This document shows positions 29,405 through 36,613 of a DNA stretch of 51,083 nt, one piece after another (position 1 is the stretch's first letter; every line of letters begins with the position of its first letter). Location: assembly GCA_963807425.1 (NCBI GenBank), contig CAWEBZ010000013.1, positions 1 to 51,083 of the forward strand. The letters are read 5' to 3'. Source of the stretch: VRUE01 sp963807425. GTDB lineage: Bacteria > Actinomycetota > Thermoleophilia > Solirubrobacterales > 70-9. The notes below the pieces were generated by a model, which saw nothing but the letters and a program-made list of their open reading frames with translations, made no database searches and was not told the origin of the DNA. Both the position numbers and the translations under genes were made by a program.

Positions 29405-30412
29405 ATGCCCGCTGCAGATCTCGCCTCCAGCTTCAATTCCTTCTTCAACGCGGCGGCTTCGTTCTTCGCGCATCTATCCGACATCCGCTGGACCCCGTTC
29501 GCGCTCGCGCTCGTCTTCCTGCTGGCGATGCAGCTCTGTCGTGCCTGGGCCTGGCGCAATGTCCTCCACGCCGCCTATCCCGGCACCCGCCTCTTCTTCC
29601 CGCGGCTCGCTGCCGCCTGCCTCGCCGGTGCCGGGATCAACGCGATCGTCCCCGCTCGTGCCGGCGACGTGACCAAGGTCTTCCTGGTCAAGCGCCAGAT
29701 TCCCGACTCCTCCTATCCCGCCGTCACCTCGTCTTTCCTGGTGCAGACGATCTTCGACACCACCGCGGGCATCCTCGTCCTCTTCTACGCGATCAGCCAG
29801 GGGCTGCTGCCGGAGCCACCGCAGTTGCCACGCCTACCCGCTTTCGAGATCTCCTTCTGGGCTGATCACCCGCGCACCCTGCTGATCGTGCTCGGGGCGC
29901 TGCTGATTGCGATCGCGGTAGGGATCTACTTCCTGGCGCACCGCGTGCGCGCCTTCTGGGCACGAGTCAGGCAGGGCGTGGTCATCCTCACCGAGCCCCG
30001 CCGCTACCTGCGCGAGGTTGCGGCCTGGCAGGGAGTGGGCTGGCTATGCCGCTTCGGAGCTTTCTGGTTCTTCCTGGAGGCGTTCGGAATCGGCGGCTCG
30101 GTCGGCAGCGTGATGCTGGTCATGAGCGTGCAGGCGATCTCGACCATCGTCCCCTTCACCCCGGGTGGGGCAGGCGCCCAGCAGGCGCTGCTGGTGGCGA
30201 CTCTGAAAGGTCCCTCCCGCGCCGCCGTGCTTTCCTTCTCCGTCGGCACGCAGATAGCGATGGCCGCTTGGTCCGTCGTCCTCGGCTTTACCGCGATCCT
30301 GCTCGCCTTTGGCACCACGGATTGGCGTGGTCTCATTCGTCAGGCGGAAGACGATGCTGCGCAGGAAGAAGCCGGTGCCAAGGCGGGCGCTTCAGCTGCC
30401 GGCACTCACTGA
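29405..30412 (+). CDS. Flippase-like membrane protein (LPG synthase TM / UPF0104 family)
   Basis: 335 residues with about eight membrane helices, such as FALALVFLLAMQLCRAWAWR and LLIVLGALLIAIAVGIYFLA. RAGDVTKVFLVKRQI (about 87-101) after GAGINAIVPA, and VPFTPGGAGAQQALLV (around 254-269) are the two signature loops of the lysylphosphatidylglycerol-synthase transmembrane/YbhN family. Members move lipids or polyprenyl-linked sugars across the membrane. The C-terminal 30 residues are acidic and alanine-rich. The product may be linked to the divergent sulfotransferase. TAGTGT 7 nt upstream supports the ATG. Confidence 0.82.
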   Translation: MPAADLASSFNSFFNAAASFFAHLSDIRWTPFALALVFLLAMQLCRAWAWRNVLHAAYPGTRLFFPRLAAACLAGAGINAIVPARAGDVTKVFLVKRQIPDSSYPAVTSSFLVQTIFDTTAGILVLFYAISQGLLPEPPQLPRLPAFEISFWADHPRTLLIVLGALLIAIAVGIYFLAHRVRAFWARVRQGVVILTEPRRYLREVAAWQGVGWLCRFGAFWFFLEAFGIGGSVGSVMLVMSVQAISTIVPFTPGGAGAQQALLVATLKGPSRAAVLSFSVGTQIAMAAWSVVLGFTAILLAFGTTDWRGLIRQAEDDAAQEEAGAKAGASAAGTH

Positions 30413-30443
30413 GTGGCGAGCAGAGCTGGCAGGCCGGGCTGGG

Positions 30444-31103
30444 TCAGCTCGACCAGCCGGGATAGAGGCCGGAGACCTGCCACTGCCAGGGTGGGCGCTC
30501 GCTCGAGGGGAACTCGTAGTGGTTGCGGCCGGGAAGGGTCTCCAGCGGCACCAGCGCGGGGTCGTCCTGGAGCAGGACCCGAACGCTGCTTGCCGCCTCT
30601 ATCTGGGCTTGGCCGGCGCGCTGGACGACCTTTTCCCAGCCGAGGCTGGGGCGGTAGAGCCAGTAGGTCAGCTCGACCCAGCCGAGCGAACGGCGACGGT
30701 CGCGTATCTGGGTAAAGGCAGTGGTGCGCCGGCCCGATGCGGTCGAGTGGGAGCCGGCGGCGACGGCGCAGCTCTCGCGCCGGCAGCGGCGGAAGTCGAC
30801 GGGTACGAGCGGCAGGCCAGAGGCGCTGGGCTTGGCCCTCGGCACGGGGGCCAGGGCTCGGGTCAGTCGTGCCAGCGGCCAGCCATAGGCGGGGACCAGG
30901 GGGTGGTGGCGGCAGGCGTCGGGGAGCCGCGGGGCGCAGGCGATTCGCTTCGAGATCGTGGTCGCCAGACCGCGGCCCGCATCGATCTCGCCGCCGGCCG
31001 CGATCGCGGCAATGGCGGCAAGCAGGAGCAAGGCCACCAGCGCCGTCAGGCCCGCCTGCTCGACGCTGGCGGAGCCGCGCTCGTCTGGCTCTCCGTGGCG
31101 CAT
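30444..31103 (-). CDS. TadE-like pseudopilin
   Basis: 219 residues. The N-terminus reads RGSASVEQAGLTALVALLLL followed by AAIAAIAA: a hydrophobic helix starting after a short basic leader, with Glu two residues into it (SVE), as in Flp/TadE prepilins cleaved by a prepilin peptidase. The rest is rich in Arg, Pro and Ser, has four Cys (CAPRL, CRHH, CRRESC), and ends with PPWQWQVSGLYPGWSS. No other tad genes are in the window. TAGTTT 6 nt before ATG 31103 gives a leaderless start. Possible partners and the pilus role are inferred from the N-terminus alone. Confidence 0.6.
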   Translation of the reverse strand: MRHGEPDERGSASVEQAGLTALVALLLLAAIAAIAAGGEIDAGRGLATTISKRIACAPRLPDACRHHPLVPAYGWPLARLTRALAPVPRAKPSASGLPLVPVDFRRCRRESCAVAAGSHSTASGRRTTAFTQIRDRRRSLGWVELTYWLYRPSLGWEKVVQRAGQAQIEAASSVRVLLQDDPALVPLETLPGRNHYEFPSSERPPWQWQVSGLYPGWSS

Positions 31104-31109
31104 TGGTCG

Positions 31110-31115
31110 AAACTA
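31110..31115 (-). promoter_or_regulatory. Leaderless -10 for the TadE-like gene
   Basis: TAGTTT on the minus strand ends 6 nt before the ATG at 31103. Confidence 0.5.
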
Positions 31116-31195
31116 GGGCGGTCATGCGCACGCGTTGCGCGCACAAGGTCAAGGCTCTGTGCCGCCCAGGGGTCCGCTCTGCTTACATGTGAAAC

Positions 31196-31465
31196 GTGGA
31201 GGGCAGCCCCTTCAACCTGTTCGGCGACCCGGACGAGTTTCGCGCCCGCATGGAGGAGCTCTCCGAGCAGATGCAGTCCTCCCAGCGCGTCGCCTGGGCC
31301 GACAACGCGATCAAGCTCGCGGTCGAGATGACCGTTGCCTCGATCGGCCGCCTCGATCTCTCGGGCAGCCCCGACGAGCAGGCGATGCAGGTGCGCGACG
31401 CGATCCGCGTCCTCTTCCCCGAGGCCGTGACCCTTGTAAGAGAGGCACGCGAGGGACTGTCCTAG
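31196..31465 (+). CDS. Small uncharacterised acidic protein
   Basis: 89 residues from GTG. It reads MEGSPFNLFGDPDEFRARME, then EELSEQMQSSQRVAWADNAI and a helical DLSGSPDEQAMQVRDAIRVL. It has no membrane helix or Cys and looks largely alpha-helical and acidic. I recognise no family. The stop codon is 3 nt before the second nested hairpin (31469-31565), mirroring the arrangement at copy 1. The 92 nt before the start contain a palindromic stretch, TGCGCACGCGTTGCGCGCA (31124-31142). Confidence 0.6.
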   Translation: MEGSPFNLFGDPDEFRARMEELSEQMQSSQRVAWADNAIKLAVEMTVASIGRLDLSGSPDEQAMQVRDAIRVLFPEAVTLVREAREGLS

Positions 31466-31468
31466 AGC

Positions 31469-31565
31469 GGCGGGAAGAGGGGGTGCCCTCGCCCGGACAA
31501 TTGCCGGTCTAATGAGACCGGCAATTTGAGTATCCGCCCGTTCGAGGGCACCCCCTCTTCCCGCC
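31469..31565 (+). repeat. Nested hairpin element, copy 2 (23-bp perfect outer stem, conserved core)
   Basis: Outer arms 31469-31491 and 31543-31565 form a perfect 23-bp stem whose sequence is unrelated to copy 1. The 51-nt interior is the same length as in copy 1 and matches it at CCCGGACAA, CGGTCTAAT, AGACCG and TTTGAGTATCCGCCCGTT. Only four bases on each side of the inner stem and one loop base differ, and the four-base changes are compensatory (copy 1 GCGT with ACGC, copy 2 TTGC with GCAA), so the pairing is preserved. It lies 3 nt after the stop of the small protein and 4 nt before the stop of the convergent zinc-ribbon gene. Confidence 0.85.
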
Positions 31566-31569
31566 TTCC

Positions 31570-32199
31570 CTAAAGCAGTTCGACGCGCAACGCTATGGCT
31601 GAGCCACGGCCAAAGGCCGCCGCGAGCAGCTCTAGGGGAACGGCGACGAGCAGGGCTGGGATCGCGACGATGACGCTGATCAGCGCGTCGAGCCGTCGCT
31701 GCCAGGGGCGCTCGGCGGGGACCGCGGCGCTGCGGCCGAGCTTGCCGAGGGCGATGTTGCGGCCGAAGGTGAAGCCGTTGAGGACGGTCTGCCACATCGC
31801 GGCGATGCCGGCGCCAGCGGACCAGCGCGTCGAGGCGACGACCTGGTCGCGGTGGGCGACGAGGCGGCGTACCGACTCGACCGTGAACAGGTAGCTGGCG
31901 CCCCGCTCCAGGCCGGCCCAGCCAGCACCTCCCATCCACGCCGAGAAGCCGCCCCGGTTGGCGATCCGCATCGTGCCGCTGCTGTCGAGGCGGTCCAGCT
32001 CCGCCAGCACCTCCGCGACGCTTCCCGGCTCGCCGACAACACCGAGGCCACAGCTCTCACAACGCTGGACCGGACCGGCGAGGCCCGGGCGCGAGTCGAT
32101 CCACCCGAACAGCGGCTCGCCACAGGCGGGGCAGGGCGGATTCTGGGGTCCGGCGCCCGCCTCCAGCGGGACGACCGGCGTCTGCTGCGCTTGGCTCAT
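31570..32199 (-). CDS. Zinc-ribbon protein with a C-terminal hydrophobic segment
   Basis: 209 residues. An N-terminal zinc ribbon, CPACGEPLFGW then CESCGLG (about 23-52, two CxxC), is followed by a helical section and a C-terminal hydrophobic stretch (ISVIVAIPALLVAVPLELLA). Its layout resembles the terminal parts of zinc-ribbon SAM methyltransferases of this lineage, with the methyltransferase core absent, but I cannot confirm that. Function unknown; the ribbon suggests nucleic-acid or protein binding and the C-terminus suggests membrane association. TACGCT 7 nt before ATG 32199 gives a leaderless start. It shares its promoter with the divergent CBS gene. Confidence 0.6.
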   Translation of the reverse strand: MSQAQQTPVVPLEAGAGPQNPPCPACGEPLFGWIDSRPGLAGPVQRCESCGLGVVGEPGSVAEVLAELDRLDSSGTMRIANRGGFSAWMGGAGWAGLERGASYLFTVESVRRLVAHRDQVVASTRWSAGAGIAAMWQTVLNGFTFGRNIALGKLGRSAAVPAERPWQRRLDALISVIVAIPALLVAVPLELLAAAFGRGSAIALRVELL

Positions 32200-32205
32200 G
32201 CTCGG

Positions 32206-32212
32206 TAGCGTA
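32206..32212. promoter_or_regulatory. Shared symmetric -10 of a divergent pair (zinc-ribbon / CBS)
   Basis: TAGCGTA reads TAGCGT on the plus strand, 6 nt before GTG 32218, and TACGCT on the minus strand, 7 nt before ATG 32199. Only 18 nt separate the two start codons, so both genes must be leaderless. Confidence 0.6.
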
Positions 32213-32217
32213 CGCGT

Positions 32218-32664
32218 GTGCGACTGAGTGAGATCATGACCGCCGGCGTCGTCACCGCTTTGCCCGACGCGAGCGCGATCTCGGTGGCGCGGCTGATGCG
32301 CGATCACCGGGTCGGTTCGGTGGTGATCGTCGATCCGGCCGGTTCGCCGCTGGCGATGATCACCGACCGCGATTTGGCGCTGCGGGTCTTCGCTGAGGGG
32401 GTCGACGCCGAGGCGCCGGTCGGCGATCACGCCTCGCGGCCGCTGATCTGTGGCGAGCCGGCGATGGAGCTCGACGAGGCGGCAGCGCTGATGGTCCAAC
32501 ACCGGGTGCGCCGCCTGCCGGTCGTCGATGGGGATAGTCTCGCCGGCATCGTCACGCTCGATGACATCGCCGTGCGCACCGGCAACCTCGAGGTTGCCCA
32601 GAGGATGACCGCGGAGGTCATCGAGGGCGCCCTGCCGCAGTTCTATTTCCGCGAGCGAGGCTGA
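32218..32664 (+). CDS. CBS-domain pair protein
   Basis: 148 residues, essentially two CBS domains. MRLSEIMTAGVVTALPDASA followed by VARLMRDHRVGSVVIVD is the first, and HASRPLICGEPAMELDEAAA followed by MVQHRVRRLPVVDGDSLAGI is the second. Such small proteins bind adenine nucleotides and often regulate a partner. The gene directly abuts a membrane protein gene (TGA then GTG with no gap), so the two may act together. GTG 32218 is fixed by TAGCGT upstream. Confidence 0.9.
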   Translation: MRLSEIMTAGVVTALPDASAISVARLMRDHRVGSVVIVDPAGSPLAMITDRDLALRVFAEGVDAEAPVGDHASRPLICGEPAMELDEAAALMVQHRVRRLPVVDGDSLAGIVTLDDIAVRTGNLEVAQRMTAEVIEGALPQFYFRERG

Positions 32665-33570
32665 GTGAGCGCACCGAGCAGGGAGGTGGTTCTGGAGCGC
32701 GAGCGGACTTGGGCGATGCCGGTCGCCCTGGCGACGTTTGCCGCCCTTGCGCTGCTGGTCGTGTCGACGATCGTCGTCAGCTCGGTCAGCGGCGACGGCG
32801 AAGCAGAGATCCTGCGTGCCGTCGATCAGCACCGCTCCGACGTGACGCTCTCGAGCATCCTGCAGATGGGCGGCCTCGCCCTGCTCGTGTTGCCGCTGGT
32901 GTACCTGTTCCGTGCCGCCCAGGCCCGCAGCGACCGGGTGCGCGGGCAGCTGATCGGGCTCGTCATCGTCGCGCCGCTCTTCCTTGCTGGAGGGGCGCTG
33001 CTCAACGCCGTCGCCACCAACGAGGCCGCCACCGAATTCGTCGAGGGCAAGGCGACCACCAACCTCAGCGTCAAAGAGGCGGCGAGGGAATGCGGCGGCG
33101 ATCTCCGTGACGACAAAGCCCAGTTCCGTGAGGATTTCGGCGCCGGCGACGCCGCGCTCAGCGACTGCGCCGCGGAAAAGGTCGCCGACGACGAAGCGAC
33201 CAATGCCGTCGCTGACGCTTCTACTCGCGGTATCGCGACCGGGCTCAGCCTCGGCGGCCGGATCGGCCTTGCCTTCGCCCTCGCCTACAGCTGCCTCTGG
33301 GCGATGCGCACCGGCCTGCTCACCCGCTTCTGGGGTTCGCTGGGCATGGCGCTTGGCGTCGCCGCGCTCCTCCTCTTGGTCCAGTTCACGCTGCTCTGGT
33401 TCCTCTACTTCGCCCTGCTGATCGTCGGCTGGGTCCCCGGAGGACGCCCTCCGGCCTGGTCCACCGGCGAAGCGATCCCCTGGCCTACCGCAGGAGAGAA
33501 AGCCGCCGAAGAACTCGAGGCCGAGCCCGAGGACCCGGAAGAGCCGACCGGGAAGGGCCAGCCTCAGTAG
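32665..33570 (+). CDS. Uncharacterised membrane protein
   Basis: 301 residues. About five membrane helices are visible, including VALATFAALALLVVSTIVVS near the N-terminus, ILQMGGLALLVLPLVYLF, IGLVIVAPLFLAGGALL and LGMALGVAALLLLVQFTLLW. Between helices 3 and 4 lies a polar loop of about 80 residues with two Cys (REC.. and SDCAAEK). The tail is acidic and Pro-rich. It may act with the CBS-domain protein encoded immediately upstream, which has no gap to it. No family recognised. Confidence 0.75.
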   Translation: MSAPSREVVLERERTWAMPVALATFAALALLVVSTIVVSSVSGDGEAEILRAVDQHRSDVTLSSILQMGGLALLVLPLVYLFRAAQARSDRVRGQLIGLVIVAPLFLAGGALLNAVATNEAATEFVEGKATTNLSVKEAARECGGDLRDDKAQFREDFGAGDAALSDCAAEKVADDEATNAVADASTRGIATGLSLGGRIGLAFALAYSCLWAMRTGLLTRFWGSLGMALGVAALLLLVQFTLLWFLYFALLIVGWVPGGRPPAWSTGEAIPWPTAGEKAAEELEAEPEDPEEPTGKGQPQ

Positions 33571-33572
33571 TC

Positions 33573-35177
33573 CTACCTGGGCTGCTCCGCAGCCGCCCGC
33601 TTGCGCTGCGTGCGAATCTCGCTGAGGATGCGCTCGAGTCGAGGCTCCTGAGAGGTGTCGACGAAGCTCATCGCGGCGGCGACGCCGGGGTGGATCGCGG
33701 CGATCCGCTCGTGCATGGCCTGGGCGACGGCGCGATATGTGGGGTGCCCCTCGCGGCCTGAGCGCAGCTCGATCAGGTGCATCGCCTCGCGTGCGTTGAG
33801 GTCCAGCGTGTAGCGGATCCGGTAGGCGAGGCTGAGTGCGTAGGGGGCCTGCTCGGGATGGCCGTTCTCCACAAGGCGCTCGTACTCGTTGCGCGAGATC
33901 TCGAGGGCGCGTTCGAACTCCTCTCCGGCGCCTGCTTCGTGGACCTCATCGGGGACCCCGGCCCCGAGGTCGGGCCCCAGTCGCTGCCACTGACAGGTCA
34001 GCATCCGGTGCCGCTGCAGATCGCGGAAGGCGCCGTAGTCGGAGACGATCTCAAAGCGGTAGCGCACCGCCTCGAAGCCGCGACCGGGGCGGTGGCGGCG
34101 GTTGCCGCGATCTCCCACCATCGCTGCGAGCAGTTCGGCTCGCTCGCCGCTGTCGAGGACGTCGAGGCGGGCGAGGATCTCGGCCTCCGGGGTCGAGGCG
34201 GACTCGAAGAGGCACGAGGCGAGTAGGTCCTCTTCGCTGCCGTCGACGTGGACCAGCTCGACCGAGGGGGTGTCCTCGCCGGCGTCGCGACGGTCGAGAC
34301 CGAGTCGCGAGACCCAGCGCTCCGTCGTCTCGCGGCGTTGCTGCAGGTAGTCGATCCACTCGCCGCCGCGATCGGGCCGCCCGACCCTGGAGACGAAGCT
34401 CGGCATCACCTGTTTCAGCTCGTCCAGGATCATCCCCCCGAAGTCGCGCGCCTCTGGCAGTGGCGAGGCCATCAGCCGTAGCAGCAGCTGCTCGTAGGCC
34501 TGCCCCGAGGCGTAGATGCCAACGTGGCTGAGGGTCGCCGCGGGCAGCAGCCCGCGCAGCAGGTCGAGCGCCTTGGCCCGGATCGAGCGCTGCCAGGGAC
34601 CCTCCGGCTCGCCCTCGCCGCGAGGCCAGCGCTCGGCCGCCCAGGCCTCGACCTGTCGCAGCGAGCGCGAGTAGATCGCGAACAGCTCATCCATCGCCAC
34701 GGAGAACTCGGGGCCGAGGCTCTCGTTGCGGTAGTAGCGATAACCGCCACCTGCATCGTCGGGGAGTGGCTTGTCATAGGGGATATAGCGGGTCGACTGC
34801 TCCAGGTATGCGGCCAGGCGCCCTCTCTGCAGCACCTTGGTGAGGACGTTGGAGACCCACTCGCAGGCGACGTGGGCGCCCCCGACCTGGGCGATCGAGT
34901 CGTCGCCGTAGCCGACGAAGACGCGCTCGTAGAGCCCTGCCGCGCGCTCGCCCTCAGCGCCGTCGAAGGGCCGCGTCCCCTCCTCGGTGTCGGCCGCGAA
35001 CTCTTCGAGGTAGAGGCGGCGAACGGTTCCGGAATACCGCGAATAGCGGGCAAAAAGTGCCCCCTTCACGGTCTCCGGCAGGTTGACCAGGGCGAAGACG
35101 GGGCGATCGAGATTGGTGAAGTGAGGAGCGAGCAGAGCCTGCTCCTCGGGGGTGAATGACTCGACCGGGTAGCGCAC
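33573..35177 (-). CDS. Duplicated ThyX (flavin-dependent thymidylate synthase-like) protein
   Basis: 534 residues, twice the size of ordinary ThyX. Each half has a ThyX-like core. The first half has GDDSIAQVGGAHVACEWVSN and QRGRLAAYLEQSTRYIPYD: the RHR position is RGR (118-120) with the following Ser in place (about 128). The second half has FRDLQRHRMLTCQWQRLG: RHR is intact (389-391) but the position seven residues later, normally Ser, is Arg. It also holds LNAREAMHLIELRSGREGH. Thus each half lacks a different part of the RHRx7S motif. ThyX uses FAD, dUMP and methylene-folate, but activity here is uncertain. TACGAT 6 nt before GTG 35177 gives a leaderless start. Confidence 0.75.
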   Translation of the reverse strand: MRYPVESFTPEEQALLAPHFTNLDRPVFALVNLPETVKGALFARYSRYSGTVRRLYLEEFAADTEEGTRPFDGAEGERAAGLYERVFVGYGDDSIAQVGGAHVACEWVSNVLTKVLQRGRLAAYLEQSTRYIPYDKPLPDDAGGGYRYYRNESLGPEFSVAMDELFAIYSRSLRQVEAWAAERWPRGEGEPEGPWQRSIRAKALDLLRGLLPAATLSHVGIYASGQAYEQLLLRLMASPLPEARDFGGMILDELKQVMPSFVSRVGRPDRGGEWIDYLQQRRETTERWVSRLGLDRRDAGEDTPSVELVHVDGSEEDLLASCLFESASTPEAEILARLDVLDSGERAELLAAMVGDRGNRRHRPGRGFEAVRYRFEIVSDYGAFRDLQRHRMLTCQWQRLGPDLGAGVPDEVHEAGAGEEFERALEISRNEYERLVENGHPEQAPYALSLAYRIRYTLDLNAREAMHLIELRSGREGHPTYRAVAQAMHERIAAIHPGVAAAMSFVDTSQEPRLERILSEIRTQRKRAAAEQPR

Positions 35178-35183
35178 CGGCGC

Positions 35184-35189
35184 ATCGTA
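35184..35189 (-). promoter_or_regulatory. Leaderless -10 for the duplicated ThyX gene
   Basis: TACGAT on the minus strand ends 6 nt before the GTG at 35177. Confidence 0.5.
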
Positions 35190-35280
35190 GCCGCGGCCCC
35201 GGCGGGCGGGTCCAGCCGCGAGTCCGCGAAAACCATTGTTGAAGAAGGGCTGACGCGGACTCGGCGGTGCATCGGCAGGT

Positions 35281-35637
35281 CTAGCTGCGTGGTGACGGTG
35301 GCGCCGCCATCAGCTCGACCCGGTGGCCGCCCGGGGCGATCGCGCGGGCTCGGGGCGCGCCCCAGTGTTCGCGGCGGGTTTCGACTTCGAAGTTGCGATC
35401 GCGCAGGCTGACCACGGTGGCGTCGAAGTCGGGGGTGACGATCGCGGTGTGGCCGCGCGCGGGGACGGTGGGGGCCTCGGTGGGCATCAGGTGAACCTGA
35501 GTTCCCTTTCTTTCCAGCCAGGTGAACTCGGCGAGCGTGGCCGGGGGCTCGACCAGGGCGAACCCCAGCGCCTGCCAGAACTCGACCGAGCGCTCCAGGT
35601 CCGCTGGCGCGACCTCGATGCCTACGTGGTGCAGCAT
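35281..35637 (-). CDS. VOC/glyoxalase-fold protein
   Basis: 118 residues. MLHHVGIEVAPADLERSVEF and WQALGFALVE form the first beta-alpha-beta motif, and HTAIVTPDFDATVVSLRDRN then PGGHRVELM the second. His in HHVGIEV and Glu in RVELM are the expected metal ligands. Vicinal-oxygen-chelate proteins include glyoxalases, dioxygenases and resistance proteins, so no specific reaction is assigned. The ATG overlaps the stop of the AEC permease by one base (TGATG), so the two are coupled. Confidence 0.85.
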   Translation of the reverse strand: MLHHVGIEVAPADLERSVEFWQALGFALVEPPATLAEFTWLERKGTQVHLMPTEAPTVPARGHTAIVTPDFDATVVSLRDRNFEVETRREHWGAPRARAIAPGGHRVELMAAPPSPRS

Positions 35638-36560
35638 CAGATCAACAGGGATAGCAGGGCGGCGCCGACGACGATCGCGGTCGACCAGGTAACCGCCTCG
35701 GCGGTGATCTCCATGTCGAGGCCGTAGGCATGGGCGATGACTAGCGAGTTGAGGCCGGAGGGCATCGCCGAGAGCAGTCGGTAGGCAGTGGGTAGGTCGA
35801 TTAGGGGCGCCGCCATCAGCATCAGCAGGGCTGGCACGACAGCGAGGCGGGTGGCGATCGCCAGGGCCACCGGCCGGGTCAGCGGGGGCGGCATCGGCAG
35901 CTCGCCGTGTTCGGCGTTCTCGGCCAGAGTGGCGCCGACGGCGAAGAAGCCGATCGGCAGGATCGCGACGATCAGCACCTGCGAAGCGTCGACCAGGACG
36001 TCGGGCGCCAGCGCCTCCGGTGCGAGTAGGCCGGCGATCGCTGCGTAGAGCGGTGGGTTGCGGGTGAAGAAGGCGCGCACCCGCTCGCGCGGGCCTTCTC
36101 CCGCCTTGGTCCCGAACGCCGCTCCGACCGCGAAGGCGCCAAGCAGTAGGCAGGGACCGGTGACGAGCACGTCGTAGAGGACGGCGGTGGAGAGCTGGTC
36201 GCGGCCTAGTAGCGCCACGGTCAGCGGGTAGCCGAGGTAGCCAGTGTTGACGCTGAGCACGCAGCAGACGACCGCGCCGACCTGGAAGCGGGGCAGCTTC
36301 AGCACCCGGCTCGCAACCCACCAGGCGAGCAGGGCGCCGAGCGATGAGGCGACGATCCCCAGAGCCAGCCCGACCCCGTGGCCGAGATCGATCTCGCTGG
36401 CGGCAATGTTGAAGAAGATCACCGGCGGCAGCAGCACGTAGAGCAGCAGCGAGAGCGAGCTCCGCGCGGCATTCGCCGCGCCCGCCGGCCAGCGGTGCTC
36501 GGAAGCGACGCCGACGCCGACGGAGAGGACGATTGCCGCGGTTGTGAGCAGGACGCCGAT
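35637..36560 (-). CDS. AEC-family permease (auxin efflux carrier type)
   Basis: About 307 residues with ten membrane helices, such as VGLALGIVASSLGALLAWWV and LPIGFFAVGATLAE; SVNTGYLGYPLTVALL is the conserved helix with N-T-G. It exports small carboxylic acids by family. A GTG at 36437 would give a shorter protein that misses the first helix. In the same frame the sequence extends upstream with GVLLTTAAIVLSVGVGVASE, a first helix, and the reading frame is open to 36572. No ATG, GTG or TTG is found there. ATC at 36558-36560 lies 7 nt after AAAGGG, so I suspect an ATC start or a base error in an ATG. It follows the fatty-acyl-CoA ligase gene and overlaps the VOC gene. Confidence 0.75.
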   Translation of the reverse strand: MGVLLTTAAIVLSVGVGVASEHRWPAGAANAARSSLSLLLYVLLPPVIFFNIAASEIDLGHGVGLALGIVASSLGALLAWWVASRVLKLPRFQVGAVVCCVLSVNTGYLGYPLTVALLGRDQLSTAVLYDVLVTGPCLLLGAFAVGAAFGTKAGEGPRERVRAFFTRNPPLYAAIAGLLAPEALAPDVLVDASQVLIVAILPIGFFAVGATLAENAEHGELPMPPPLTRPVALAIATRLAVVPALLMLMAAPLIDLPTAYRLLSAMPSGLNSLVIAHAYGLDMEITAEAVTWSTAIVVGAALLSLLI

Positions 36561-36613
36561 CGCGAGACCCTTTCAGCTCATGAGGAGAGGCAGCTCTCGC
36601 CGCGCCTGCGCGC

